A DNA stretch of 64,000 nt from Lycocorax pyrrhopterus obiensis (lineage: Eukaryota > Chordata > Aves > Passeriformes > Paradisaeidae): the NCBI GenBank assembly GCA_014706295.1, contig JACSVZ010000002.1:16166494-16230493 (forward strand). The letters run 5' to 3'. Shown here one piece after another: positions 52,901-61,900 of this stretch. Both the position numbers and the translations under genes were made by a program. Position 1 is the stretch's first letter. Each line of letters opens with the position of its first letter. The notes under the pieces are model-generated. The model made no database searches. It had not been told where the DNA came from and saw only the letters and a program-made list of their open reading frames with translations.

Positions 52901-55900
52901 CAGGAGTGGGACAGTTCTGTTTAATATCTTTGTGAATGATCTGGTTGAGGGGATCAAGGGCACCCTCGACACCCTCAATGTTTGCAGACACACCAAGGGT
53001 GGGAGTGTCGATCTTCTAGAGGGCAGTAAGGCTCTGCGAGGGATCTGGACAGGCTGGATTGATGGGCCAAGGCCACTGGTCTGAGGTTCAGCAAGGCCAA
53101 GTGACAGGTCCTGCACTTGGGTCACAACAAGCCCTGCAGCACTACAGGCTGGGGAGGAGTGGCTGGAAAACTGCCTGGTGGAAAAAGATCTGGAGGGCTG
53201 AGCATGAGCCAGTGAGTGTCCAGGTGGCCAAGAAAACCAATGGCATCCTGGCCTGTATCAGCAGTAGTGTGGCCAGCGGGACCAGGGCAGTGATCATCCT
53301 CCTGGCACTGCTCAAATCCTGTGTTCAGTTCTGGGTCGCTCAATTTGGGAAGGATCTTGAGGTGCTGGAGTGTGTCCAGAGAAGGGCAATGGAGCTGGGG
53401 AAGGGTCTGGAGCACAAGTCTGATGAGGAACAGCTGAGGGAGCTGGGGGTGTTTAGCCTGGAGAGAAGGAGGCTCAGAGGGGACCTGGTCCATTCCTCCA
53501 ACTACTTGAAAGAAAGTTGGAGCCAGGTGGGGTTGTTCTTTTCTCCCAAGTAACAAGCAGTAGGATCAGAGGAAATGGCCTCAGGTTGAATCAGGGGAGG
53601 TTTAGATTGGATAGTATCATCAAAAGGGTTGTCTGGAACAGGCTGCCCAGGGGAATGATTGAGTCACCATCCCTGGAGTTATTTAAAAGATGTGCAGATG
53701 TGGCACTTAAGGATGCGGTTTAGTGGTGGACTTGGCAGTGCTGGGATAATGGTTGGACTCAATGATCTTAAAGGTCTTTTCCGACCTAAATGATTCTATT
53801 TGTTTATGATTCTGTATCTTCATTTGAATGTGAGGTATATTGCATTTCAGATAAAAAAGTATGCATAATTTGTCTTGGTGAATTTGAGGCACAAGACACA
53901 TAATTCTTCAAGAGATTTTACATTATTAAACACTTTGTCTATTAAAAATAAGCTTCTTGAATTTCACAAATTTATACATGTTCCACGAGACACAAACCTG
54001 GCAGGTTTTAGGTTCAGTAAGTATATATTGAGAAGGTGTCATTTTTGAGGCTTTCTTGTATGGCCTAACTTGGAAGGAACACTAAATGCATTTCTTACAC
54101 AGATGTTTCCCTCACTTAAAAAATGATCCCCTGTTACAATGCCTGTAGGTTAAAATTTGGATGAAAATATCACTAAAAAATGTTAATTCTGAGAACATGT
54201 TTTTGTAACCTTGTTTTAGGAATAGATCTGTTGTTTTGGCTGCTGGTTCTCGATGAAGTGAGTGGGTACTTCTTGATCCCATTCTGCAGCATCTTTTGCT
54301 TTCTTGGGTCTGAGCAGGGAGTCTGGACACCTTTCAGAATATTCTGCATTCTGCGTAAGCCAAGTGGCTACAAGATAGGCAGTGCAGTACCTCGTTTTAC
54401 AGGTGATTTGAAGAGCACTGCAGAGAATGTCTGTATTTGCTTACCTTTGACATCATCAGTAGTATTTTCAAGGCGATGATGACTTGTGCTTATGTAAAGT
54501 ACAAGGCTTCTCAATATCAAACCCTAGAATTGTAGCATTGTATTATTATTGTGGTCTATTAACTGTTAATATGCAGGATCTAAAAGATGCAGTTTATCTT
54601 TTTAGCCAAGTTACAGACTTGCAATAAGGACAGAAGGCATGATTGAGAACCTAGTGAAAAATCTGAGTAGTGAACATGAGGAGCTCCAGATGCATTGTGC
54701 AAGTGCCATATTTAAGGTAATTGTATTACAATCAGTAGATCAGAACCAGCATTTGCCCTTTGTTTTCATGTCATTGTCAGTTTTAAATTTTCTTAATTTC
54801 ACTATTTCTCTAATGTGTAAAAAATTATAGAAATGTTGTGAGTATTTTAGCTGCATATTTAATATTATAATTAGGTTCCTACTTGCTCTTCTTGTGTGCA
54901 ACCCCTAAGTTGCACAGGTAACCAGTGGAGAGAGGTAAAGCATACTGTGCATAGAGCTGTTTTGGGTTTTTTGTTTGTTTGCCCCTAAAGTGGACAATGT
55001 GACAGTACAAGCACTGCCGCATATACAGGAGCAGTTTACTGTCAAACTCTCTTAGTGAGTTGTTAGCATATTCAGATGCTTGAATATAATATTTATGTTT
55101 TCTTCTCTATTAGCTTTTACTAGTTAAAATGTAATACAGCTAGCTTTTGAAGACATCATTTTACACGTTTTTACATCACATAAATGTTTAATTGTTTTTT
55201 ATAGTGTGCAGAAGATGAAGAAATACGTGACCTGGTTAGAAAACATGAAGGTCTACAGCCACTATCTGTTCTGCTTGATAACAGTGAAAACAAACAACTT
55301 TTGGCCGCTGTGACAGGAGCAATCTGGAAATGTGCAATCAGTAGAGAAAATGTGTTAAAGTAAGAATTTAATTTTACAAGCATTTATTACATTATCATGT
55401 TTTGATTTTACAGGCCTCTATTGTTTTCACAACTGTTGTGTCATGATTCTTCATAACCAGTCTTTATAATCAGTTGGGCTTTCAACTTAGGTTTTATAGT
55501 ACTTAAAAAATTGCCACCTGACCTCATCAGGGTACAGTGTGAAGTTCCTAGAATCTTAGCAGTCAATGGAGACAAGTGGTGCCTCTAGTTAAGCTATAGG
55601 ACATGAGTCAGGAGGTGTACTAGCACATACTAAACATTTGACATGTGGCCATGTCTGATATCCCCCTCCTGTGTGTAGCTTACAAGCCAGAATCGCTGCT
55701 GCATGGTAGAGAGAGCATGTAGTACACTTAACTTTAACATTTTACATCAAGAGAGGCAGAAACCAAATTATCTCACTGTAGGATACATATCTAATACGTA
55801 TTAGAAATATACTGGAGTCTGGGATAATTAGCCTACATGCCTCTCTTCTTGACTACAGAAGGGGCTCAGAAAAATAGCTTAGTCTGGAGACCCAGCTTCT

Positions 55901-58900
55901 AAATGAGTGGAATTAACTGATGAGAGTCCTACTGTAGGTACCAGCAACCTCTCAGTACCAGGATTCTGAGTAATTATCTGAGAATGTGACTGTAGGAGTT
56001 GTCACTCTCCATCTTCCATGGAGCAGTGTAATGATTGAGAACACTTTACCCTCTTGTCTAAAATTTATTTATCAGATGCGTGCACCTTACCTGAAAAATA
56101 GAATCTGGCTCCACTGCATATGTGCTAAGTTTCTTGCTGAAATTATGCTGCTCTGTACAAAAGAATGAAAGATGAATTAGAAAGGTTAGAAAGAGTATTC
56201 GTAAGTGGTAACATCTTCCTGCTGCCCTAATTTTAGTGTACCTTGCTGGATAAGCACATACGACAGATGAAGACTGGATAAAAATTAGGAAGATTTCCAG
56301 GTTTTACGTTCTGGCTTTTTACTCTCCTAAATGCGTTCTCAAACTGTTGGCGTACAGACCTATGGTCTTTACATCCTTTACTGCTGTCCTACTGCTTTTT
56401 GCGTTCTTGATTGCACAGTAAACTAACTTTTCATGAGGATGTATCCTTCTTTTCTGTGGACTTTGGGTATGTGCAGAGGTATCCTGATTTTGGATCAATC
56501 AGTGATGAGATGGGCTGAATGGCTCTCTCTGTACTAGTTAACTAAACAGGGCCAAACCTTTCAGGGTTCAGGCTCTATGTTAGGATTATCCATACTGTTT
56601 AACTGCCAGCACAGTCCCTTACACAGTTTGGTCTGTGCCAGCAAGCGCTCACCCAGACAATGCCCAGACACTCCTTGGGAACAGTGCAGGCAACAGATTG
56701 TTCCCATTAGACAGAATGGGCGAGGCCACCCTGCATTGTGAGGATAAGAGATTTTAGCCATATGGATGCTATGTTGTCCTTCTTGTCCTCAGGGCTAGAG
56801 AATGAGCCCTAGCCTGTTTTATTTATTAGTATAGCTGTAGGCAATAATTCTGTCCAACTGCAAACAGATTTTTGTTGGGCTACTCACATATCTTTGGCAA
56901 GTGCTTGATGCTCCACAAAGGATACTAGCCCGGCACAGCTCCAGCTGAATTCACGTGTTATATAGTGCTGAGTCTGAAGCAGTAAACCCTATCCAAACTC
57001 AAGATGGGAGGGCACTAAAGAAAAGGGAGTGAGGATAATATGAAAACACCTAAGTAGATCTGGAGGGATGAGCCTGAATCTGGCATGAAGCTAGAACTAA
57101 CAAACCCTGCTGGCTCCTGCAGCGGCACTTAATTATCTCTGAAGTGCTCCAGGAGTATTTCCTATGCCTGAGGTTCACTGCTGAGATGTTGTGCTGGCTC
57201 GGCCATGAGCTGGTGCAGGTGCCTGTGCCCGTGTAGCTCCGGGTGCAGTGGGCGTGGGAGCAGCGGCACTGCTCCTGGACACAAGATGGCCCGAGCCAAC
57301 AGCTCTGTCAGAGCACAGCCTGCCTGTTGCAGAGCCAGCTCACGTCATTCCATCTGTGAAGCACTTGAAATGCCAGCAAAAATCAGTTTTGTTTTGTTGG
57401 TTTTTTGAATTGTTTGCTTACTTTGTTGCTTTTTTTCATGCTGTTGGTGTTTACTCTTGAAAAAAATAATTGTAGGGATACTTCCGAATTACGGTGAACA
57501 AAGAGGAAAATTTCTCTTTAAGCAAAGGTTTGGATGATGAAAAACAAAAGTTTCTCATTTCTCAGTTACTTTAATTATTATGCTGATAATCCATCTTGGA
57601 AAGATTAATTTTTATTGAAACAGATCTAGTTCTGCCATAAAAATCTCAGAAACACTAATATTTTTTTGTATGAAAGAAAAGCCACATGAGAAACTGATTC
57701 CTGGAAAATAGTTTTTGTAGCTCAAGTAGACATTCCCAGAAGCTAGGGGCTTGGAGGAAAGCACAAGTGAGAATTCAGCACCCTCAGAGAAATTTTCTCA
57801 GATAATTAGATTATATGCAGGTTAGATCTACCTTGATATACCCCATGGAACTGTCAAGGTGTATCAGGAAATGTATAAAAGGAAGATGCAGTATTTGTTA
57901 AGTGTTAAGAATCCTCTTAAGTTTTGAACAACAAAAAAAAAAAAACCAACTTTGGAGATGATTCCAGAACCGACGAAAAAGTCCTGTTCTGAGTGATGAA
58001 CTCCTGAGGTTTAGCACACATCTCTTTGTAGGATAGGACCTCCAAGATTTTAAAAACCATATTTTTGATTCTCAGTATTAAAAGTTCCATGAAGAATGAG
58101 GGAAGTATTAATATAGCAGTCAAGTCAAATTTCTGTCAACTTATTTCTTAATTACAAGTTGAAATCTAACAGTGTGCTGGAGAAGTGTATTAGAACTATG
58201 GTTCTGACCTCAGGAAAATGTAATGTATTAGGCCTGAACTAAGTATAAAACTGGTCAGGGTAAACTCTCTAAAAAGCTGATGTTTAGTGAAAAGTAAGGA
58301 TGATCCTTTGGTTCAGAGAGGTGGAGGAGGGTCTGGTACAGTACTACTCTAGCTATTGTTAACATGGCAGGAAAAAGTGCTGAAGGTTAGGATAGCACAG
58401 TAATTGCCAGTCTTCTGGTTTGTTTTCAGCTATTTGTAGGTGTTGCATGCACATGTCAAGTTTAAAAAAACTCTCAAACTACTCAGAAGATTCTTAGCTA
58501 AATTAGAGAAAAGTAATTAGAAAGGTAGAGTAAGAAATTAGGCTATATATCACAGTTAGGATAAATGATTGGAATGGTTTACCTGTATCGGGATTTCTTC
58601 AACAAGATGATTTACATTCAGAAATTAAAACATGTACTTCAATTATAATACTTAAATTATAAAAATCAAGCTTGTAGTGGTAACATACTGAAAATAATAG
58701 CTTTGGATTTATTGCTGCCTTTTAGATTTCAGGAATATAAAACTGTAGAAACTTTGGTAACGCTGCTTACTGATCAGCCTGAAGAGGTCCTTAAAAATGT
58801 CATTGGAGCACTGGGAGAATGTTGCCAAGAGCAAGAAAATCGAGGCACTGTCCGCAGATGTGGTGGAATTGCACCTATAGTGAAGTTACTGACTACAACT

Positions 58901-58968
58901 GATCGGGCACTGCTTGTGAACGTCAACAAAGCAGTGGGAGCTTGTGCAATGGAACCTGAAAATATGAT
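28722..58968 (+). CDS. ODAD2: ODAD2 (ARMC4), coding exons 1-15 of an incomplete gene
   Basis: The CDS joins 28722-28945, 30106-30263, 31636-31831, 32395-32501, 32954-33090, 34141-34254, 37074-37285, 38724-38843, 39050-39191, 51329-51475, 51762-51971, 52132-52356, 54606-54716, 55205-55359 and 58726-58968. That is 2501 nt, about 834 residues, in one continuous frame with matching phases. The start ATG sits in a strong Kozak context (ACCATGG). The N-terminus [20 protein letters not shown] and the armadillo repeats from about residue 471 identify ODAD2. This is a subunit of the complex that docks outer dynein arms onto ciliary doublet microtubules, with ODAD1, ODAD3 and ODAD4. Loss in humans causes primary ciliary dyskinesia. 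The known protein is about 1,040 residues, so roughly the last 210 are beyond the window. All junctions are GT-AG except the exon 7 donor, which reads AT. Confidence 0.93.
29257..29958. mobile_element. Avian ERV-type LTR fragment with internal tandem-like units
   Basis: The block starts TGTTAGGAGTTGCTCCTGTT and continues through GGTGGGTTGACCTTGGCTGG, AAGGACAGGGAGAGATCACT and AATGAGAAATAAAAC. It then enters diverged units built on CTGCTCCAGTGTGGGTCC. I recognise this order from a widespread avian endogenous retrovirus LTR family, abundant in songbirds among others. It is moderately diverged and stops part-way through the element, so it is a truncated solo-LTR fragment. I saw no retroviral coding sequence beside it. 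Family name and orientation are not determined. Confidence 0.7.
29655..29935. repeat. Six diverged 44-52 base units inside the LTR
   Basis: The phrase CTGCTCCAGYGTGGGTCC, more or less degraded, recurs at about 29655, 29699, 29744, 29793, 29841 and 29893. Each is followed by a CC-AY-GG and CAG-TCCTTC-like second half. The spacing runs from 44 to 52 bases. These are old degenerate tandem repeats internal to the LTR family. Confidence 0.7.
30106..30263 (+). CDS. ODAD2: ODAD2 coding exon 2 (residues 75-128)
   Basis: The acceptor TTTTTCTAG ends at 30105. It encodes [20 protein letters not shown] and [20 protein letters not shown], ending AQACLE. The donor GTTTTC at 30264 is weak. Splitting GAAG/CT restores an Ala codon with exon 3, which fixes the boundary. 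Confidence 0.9.
30264..31635 (+). other. ODAD2: ODAD2 intron 2
   Basis: A GT-AG intron, AT-rich. A perfect-but-one 16-base tandem duplication lies at 31321-31352. No exon or recognisable transposon seen. Confidence 0.85.
31321..31352. repeat. 16-base tandem duplication
   Basis: TCACTCCTTGGTTGAA is followed directly by TCACTCCTTGATTGAA, one difference. This is likely replication slippage. Confidence 0.85.
31636..31831 (+). CDS. ODAD2: ODAD2 coding exon 3 (residues 128-193)
   Basis: The acceptor TTTACAG ends at 31635 and the donor GTAAGT starts at 31832. It encodes [20 protein letters not shown] and a helical, charged segment ending [12 protein letters not shown]. It leaves two bases of a Gln codon. 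Confidence 0.92.
31832..32394 (+). other. ODAD2: ODAD2 intron 3
   Basis: A GT-AG intron of 563 bases, T-rich, with nothing further recognised. Confidence 0.85.
32395..32501 (+). CDS. ODAD2: ODAD2 coding exon 4 (residues 193-229)
   Basis: The acceptor ATTGCAG ends at 32394. A second AG two bases later would break the frame. It encodes [20 protein letters not shown] and ESLEYTS. The donor GTACAA at 32502 leaves one base (G). Confidence 0.9.
32658..32732 (+). other. ODAD2: Candidate in-phase cassette exon in ODAD2 intron 4
   Basis: This 75-base stretch is bounded by a TATGCAG acceptor-like site and a perfect GTGAGT donor. It is open in the frame set by exon 4 and would insert 25 residues ([20 protein letters not shown] then KQRKR) without shifting exon 5. 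The acceptor's pyrimidine tract is weak. The segment is not part of the ODAD2 sequence I recall, so it may be a cryptic exon or chance. If the donor were skipped, the frame would stay open to TAA at 32816-32818. Confidence 0.35.
32954..33090 (+). CDS. ODAD2: ODAD2 coding exon 5 (residues 229-274)
   Basis: The acceptor CTTACAG ends at 32953 and the donor GTAAGT starts at 33091. It encodes [20 protein letters not shown], then YLVIKPHD and the end [11 protein letters not shown]. This Cys-rich, Trp-containing block is strongly conserved in ODAD2. Confidence 0.94.
33091..34140 (+). other. ODAD2: ODAD2 intron 5
   Basis: A GT-AG intron of 1,050 bases. It holds a 19-base direct repeat (34022-34040 and 34047-34065) near its 3' end; otherwise nothing recognised. 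Confidence 0.85.
34022..34065. repeat. 19-base direct repeat, 25-base period
   Basis: TACTTGGTGCTCTTTTGCA occurs twice, at 34022-34040 and 34047-34065, identical and separated by six bases. It is a recent local duplication about 75 bases before the exon 6 acceptor. Confidence 0.9.
34141..34254 (+). CDS. ODAD2: ODAD2 coding exon 6 (residues 275-312)
   Basis: The acceptor TTTTTAAG ends at 34140 and the donor GTATGT starts at 34255. It has exactly 38 codons in phase 0/0. The translation includes [20 protein letters not shown] and [14 protein letters not shown]. Confidence 0.93.
36009..36062. repeat. Nested inverted repeat (potential hairpin)
   Basis: The outer arms are GTGCTGTAG (36009-36017) and CTACAGCAC (36054-36062), perfectly complementary over 9 bases. 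Inside lie CATACTTT (36022-36029) and AAAGTATG (36032-36039), complementary over 8 bases with a TT loop. The spacers between inner and outer arms are 4 and 14 bases. No function is assigned. Confidence 0.75.
36303..36322. repeat. (AAT)n microsatellite
   Basis: AAT units with a single C interruption near the start, about 20 bases. Confidence 0.85.
37074..37285 (+). CDS. ODAD2: ODAD2 coding exon 7 (residues 313-383), atypical donor
   Basis: The acceptor TTATTAG ends at 37073. It encodes a poorly conserved linker starting [15 protein letters not shown] and ending [15 protein letters not shown]. The WK-S/T stretch matches the linker position I recall in ODAD2. The frame and phase required by exon 8 place the exon end after CAAAG at 37285. 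The next bases are ATAAGT instead of GTAAGT. Reading through would give AGA then TAA (37287-37289). The exon is sure up to the WKST motif; the exact 3' end depends on the unusual donor. Confidence 0.78.
37286..38723 (+). other. ODAD2: ODAD2 intron 7 with apparent AT-AG termini
   Basis: An intron of 1,438 bases beginning ATAAGTAG and ending GGTAG. Apart from the first base, the donor is a perfect U2-type consensus. It does not match the U12-type ATATCCTT donor. An ancient CR1-like remnant occupies part of its 3' half. The acceptor region also departs from consensus: a T-run is followed by a purine-containing gap before TAG. Confidence 0.6.
38395..38625 (+). mobile_element. Ancient CR1/L3-like LINE remnant
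   Basis: GACTTCTTCATACACCACAT, the following AATTCTATGCCAGAAGATAG and the later GGGAGTTCAAAAAGCAACCA follow the order of the 3' end of old CR1/L3 elements. Those read 'acttcttcacacagcacatag ... ctgccacaggatg ... gttcaaaaa'. It is heavily diverged and its limits are approximate. Confidence 0.55.
38724..38843 (+). CDS. ODAD2: ODAD2 coding exon 8 (residues 383-423)
   Basis: The acceptor GGTAG ends at 38723 and the donor GTATGG starts at 38844. It encodes [20 protein letters not shown] and [19 protein letters not shown], a Lys/Ser/Glu-rich, probably disordered linker. Its first base completes AG/T (Ser) with exon 7, and its last TG completes TG/T (Cys) with exon 9. Conservation is low, so this exon is supported mainly by frame and splice context. 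Confidence 0.75.
39050..39191 (+). CDS. ODAD2: ODAD2 coding exon 9 (residues 423-470)
   Basis: The acceptor TATTTTAG ends at 39049 and the donor GTAAGT starts at 39192. It encodes [20 protein letters not shown] and [15 protein letters not shown]. The acidic SSETEEDE run followed by EYW-VQKL is a recognisable ODAD2 signature just before the armadillo repeats. Confidence 0.94.
39971..40366 (+). mobile_element. CR1 LINE, 3' end fragment
   Basis: It starts at the block for the CR1 ORF2 C-terminus ([38 protein letters not shown] residues). It continues through the AGGTTCAGGCTGGACATCAG and GAGTCACCATCCTTGGAAGT blocks. It finishes with the CR1-type terminal ATTCTGTGATTCTAC at 40351-40365. Low divergence and a 5' truncation are typical. 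A single-base loss relative to a clean ORF is likely. Confidence 0.95.
45656..45672. repeat. 17-base perfect palindrome
   Basis: GTGTGACACTGTCACAC: 8-base arms around a central C. It includes a T-box half-site-like AGGTGTGA (45654-45661) with GTCACAC opposing it. No function is claimed. Confidence 0.8.
47911..47952. repeat. Degenerate (ATCT)n-like tract
   Basis: ATTATCTATTATCTGTATCT-type repeats with ATTATCTATTATGG repeated at the end, an interrupted microsatellite. Confidence 0.6.
48062..48720 (-). mobile_element. Ancient CR1-like LINE remnant, minus strand
   Basis: The order of blocks matches the reverse complement of an old CR1 3' end. It starts with the GTCATTGACTCCATCTTCTT ('gtcatctagtccatcctcc' type) block. 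Then comes a CCATTATTTCTTGTCTGGAC block, CTTATTCTCCAGAGTAAACA with CAGCTCCAGTTCCTTCC, and GAAGTATAATACCTAGAATG. It is much more diverged than the two recognisable CR1 copies nearby. Confidence 0.6.
49595..49608. repeat. (AT)7 run
   Basis: Seven uninterrupted AT units within ODAD2 intron 9. Confidence 0.85.
51329..51475 (+). CDS. ODAD2: ODAD2 coding exon 10 (residues 471-519), first armadillo repeat
   Basis: The acceptor TATTTTAG ends at 51328 and the donor GTAACT starts at 51476. It has 49 codons in phase 0/0. The translation starts [20 protein letters not shown], followed by [20 protein letters not shown]. The [13 protein letters not shown] pattern is an armadillo helix 3 and loop. Confidence 0.96.
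51762..51971 (+). CDS. ODAD2: ODAD2 coding exon 11 (residues 520-589), armadillo repeats
   Basis: The acceptor TTATTTAG ends at 51761 and the donor GTAAGC starts at 51972. It has 70 codons in phase 0/0. It encodes [20 protein letters not shown], then [20 protein letters not shown] and [20 protein letters not shown], typical armadillo helices. Confidence 0.97.
52132..52356 (+). CDS. ODAD2: ODAD2 coding exon 12 (residues 590-664), armadillo repeats
   Basis: The acceptor, a run of T and AG, ends at 52131. The donor GTGAGT starts at 52357. It has 75 codons in phase 0/0. It encodes [20 protein letters not shown], then [17 protein letters not shown] and [15 protein letters not shown], nearly invariant ODAD2 armadillo sequence. 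Confidence 0.97.
52357..54605 (+). other. ODAD2: ODAD2 intron 12
   Basis: A GT-AG intron of 2.25 kb, of which about 925 bases are a CR1 copy. The remainder, including about 54.0-54.6 kb, shows nothing recognised. Confidence 0.85.
52890..53816 (+). mobile_element. CR1 LINE, 5'-truncated, with decayed reverse transcriptase end
   Basis: This is the longest CR1 copy here. In its frames it shows [13 protein letters not shown], the CR1 reverse transcriptase region, then [42 protein letters not shown] and [18 protein letters not shown]. Stops and frameshifts mean it cannot encode a working protein. The 3' end is the CR1-type tail TGATTCTATTTGTTTATGAT near 53791. It lies in the sense orientation in an ODAD2 intron. 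Confidence 0.95.
54606..54716 (+). CDS. ODAD2: ODAD2 coding exon 13 (residues 665-701)
   Basis: The acceptor TTTTTAG ends at 54605 and the donor GTAATT starts at 54717. It has 37 codons in phase 0/0. It encodes [20 protein letters not shown] then [17 protein letters not shown], an armadillo repeat. Confidence 0.95.
54717..55204 (+). other. ODAD2: ODAD2 intron 13
   Basis: A GT-AG intron of 488 bases; nothing recognised inside. Confidence 0.85.
55205..55359 (+). CDS. ODAD2: ODAD2 coding exon 14 (residues 702-753)
   Basis: The acceptor TTATAG ends at 55204 and the donor GTAAGA starts at 55360. It encodes [20 protein letters not shown], then [18 protein letters not shown]. It leaves two bases (AA) completed by A in exon 15 (Lys). 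Confidence 0.95.
55360..58725 (+). other. ODAD2: ODAD2 intron 14
   Basis: A GT-AG intron of 3.4 kb. A GC-richer patch at about 57.1-57.4 kb and a stretch at about 55.5-56.2 kb could be old repeats, but I cannot assign a family. No exon seen. Confidence 0.8.
58726..58968 (+). CDS. ODAD2: ODAD2 coding exon 15 (residues 753-834), last exon in the window
   Basis: The acceptor CCTTTTAG ends at 58725 and the donor GTAAGT starts at 58969. It encodes [20 protein letters not shown], then [19 protein letters not shown] and [20 protein letters not shown], more armadillo repeats. It ends with two bases of an incomplete codon, so the message must continue downstream of the window. Confidence 0.96.
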
Positions 58969-61900
58969 GTAAGTTATTAATATTCATAGCATTTTAAATA
59001 TGGAAAAAAAATTAGTTACTCTGATGCAAATATAGTAGATTTTAATCTGACTTAAACGGTATTTTACTTTTTGCTTTTTACAGAACTGTTTGGGTTAGTT
59101 ACATCCTACTGTAAATGTGCTATAGATTAAAAAAATTACTAAGGAAATGTATAGAATATAAAGCTTTTGCATTTTGAGAAAAATCAAATAAACCTTTAGG
59201 AAACTGATTTTTGTTAAAGTTGAAACTCAAAGTTACAAAGCACCATTCTGAAGTGCTGCATGATAGGTCCATGTTTTGCCTTCTCTTTTTACATCTGTTC
59301 TCAAGTCATTAAGAATAGCCTAAATTAGAGAAAGTTATTCTAAAAGGAAACATGCACATTTACTGTCAGGAAAATAAACTTAATTTTTTTTGTAGTAGAG
59401 TGTTACTTGTATTGTATATCTCTTTTGTCCCTCTCCATCATTCCTTTTGTGAACTCAGACCATTTTGGACACTTTTCTCCCCTTATTCCTTTGCAAAACC
59501 AAAGAAAAAGACTGTCTTTGATTTTGTGATGTAGATTTGTACAAGTTACGAATATCATTGAGTTTTATGATGAAGTGTTTCAGTTAAATGTTGAGGTCGG
59601 CATTTGCTGCACTTCCTGTTCTCTTACAAGGATATTTACTTCAAGATTCTCAGCATATTTCCCTCCTTATACATAAGGGAGGTCGGAAAGAGAGTTTTAT
59701 TAAGCTCCTCCTGTTCTGATTTGCATAATCACTTGATATTCATATAGCAGTGCAGGGAATTCTTTTCCTGAATAGGGCTTTTGTTTTCATGCTTTGGCTG
59801 TCACCCAGTGGCAAAAGGCTGGATGGTACATAACCGTAAACATGGGTTGTGTGAGCAGTTAGCCATGAAGCATAAAAGTATAAATAAATGAAATCATTTT
59901 AATGACATTTCTCACTAAAAATCAGCCTTTAGCATAAGGTATTAACCTAAGAGAATTAGCATTGCAAATACTGAGAAACTTAGATGCCAATAAATATAAA
60001 TTGATATTTATAAAACCTCAGACATACTCCAGTACTCAGAACTGTCCCTTGTAGTACCCAGTATGGACAGCTTCATACTGGAATGTGTTCAGTATAAGCA
60101 TAAAAAAAAAATCTGAGTTGCTGCTAAAATTGTGATAGAACAAAGTCTGTCTTGTCTTTAAGGAGAAAGTACAGATTTGGGACAAAATTTATACTCTATT
60201 ACTCTAGAGTTTGTAAAGAGTGAACAAAGGAATCAAATGTAGAATTTGGTTCATATAAAACATTCTCTGTTGAAATTCTCAACTTTAGAAGTGCTTCTAA
60301 AAGTATTTCAAAACATTAGCAAGTAAGCAAGATGTTAAATAAGTGTAGAATATACTTTTTGCTACTACAAAAAAAAGTTACACAAAAAATGTTATTAGCA
60401 AGACTGTGCCATGTACCTGATGTATTGTGCTAGCTATGCTTGTAGTACTAGAAGAGATAATGCTGCTGTATTTTTCTCAAAGCATGATTCATCCAAGTGT
60501 GGATAAATTTGATACTATTTTAGCAAAATGTTTAAAAATAATGCTTAGTTAAAACATTGACATCAGTGTAACTGTTCATATGTTTAAATGATTTTCTTGA
60601 TTGAGTGCTCTGCCTCTCAGAGGGCACTTACAGGCAACCTCCTCACCCACCACTGACCCCCACCTCTCTCTCAAAAAAAACCCAAGAAAAAGAAAAAGAA
60701 AAAAAAGTATATTCATTCCTCTATCTTCTCCTCTCAGACCAGTACAGCAGAAGTTGAAATTGTATCTTCTCATCTCCTCATCCAAAGTGCTCTCCTTGTG
60801 GGGAAGAACAAGTCACCAAAGACATGAAATACACACACAGAGTCTGTAGTATGACTCTTTTCCATTTACAAAACTGGGGCCTAAAACAATAAATAGCCTT
60901 GTTAAAAACTACTGTGGAGTTCAGTCTCTTTCTGTAAACATTTTCTAAAGTTCTTAACCAAAAAGACACATCTTAACAAGGGTGTGGAAATGTGCCAAGA
61001 TTGCCTTCTAGAAAGAAGCAAAGCCGCTTGTAGCCTGTGAGTATATACAGGTGATGAGAATTTTCTGTTGCAGCAGGTTGATACTTAGCTGTTATGGTCT
61101 TTCAGATTCATGTAGCTGGATCCCTATTACATTTTTTTATTTCATAATCACTTATTTCTCAGAATGTCGGGTTCTAGGTAATCAGTTCTTCTCTACTGCC
61201 TTTGTCCTGCCAAATTTGGCTGGCAGGTCTTGAGGCTTGGGTTTTTTTGTCATGTGGTACAGACAGGCTCTGTTTACAGTGTAACTTTTTTTAGTTTGGC
61301 ATTATAGAAACTTTGAAAATTATGATGATTTTCCTGGATTCTGCTATCATTGACTTTCATATGTAGAAAAATTTAAGCCCTCATAAGGATTGAGAATTTT
61401 CAGATATATTCTTAGTTTCATTAGCTGCAAGTGTGTTTAACAAAGTGTGGCTTAGAGACTAAATATTCAGTTGAGCAGTCTTCTACTTTGAATGTGCTTA
61501 TCCTTGCAGCAGCAGGTATGTGAAGACCATACAGACCAAGAGTAGAACTCACATAATTTCTTTAAATGATTCAGGATATATAATGAAGAGGTTGTGATTA
61601 ATATAAGAAATAAAACGTTATTATGGACTAGAAAAAGCTGAGAATATTCTGTGAAGCAGTGCAGTTAAATTCTGAGGGAAGTACTATGCAATTATCTTAT
61701 GTTTCATGGAGGAAGCTTGCACTGACAGAGAGACTAATAGGTGAATAGGTGAATCTACATCTTCTGTATGTCTTTCATATATTTTATTTCTGCTATGTTT
61801 CCTAGTTGACACTGTGACTCTTGTAACTACTGAACAGAAGGTACACTAATGTTACTTTTCTGCGCCAAGTCTTTACTTCAAGGCAACTTGAAGCAATTAA

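Noticed and set aside
53059..53553. 164-codon open frame as a host gene
   Set aside because: It is the C-terminal part of a decayed CR1 reverse transcriptase, not a cellular gene.
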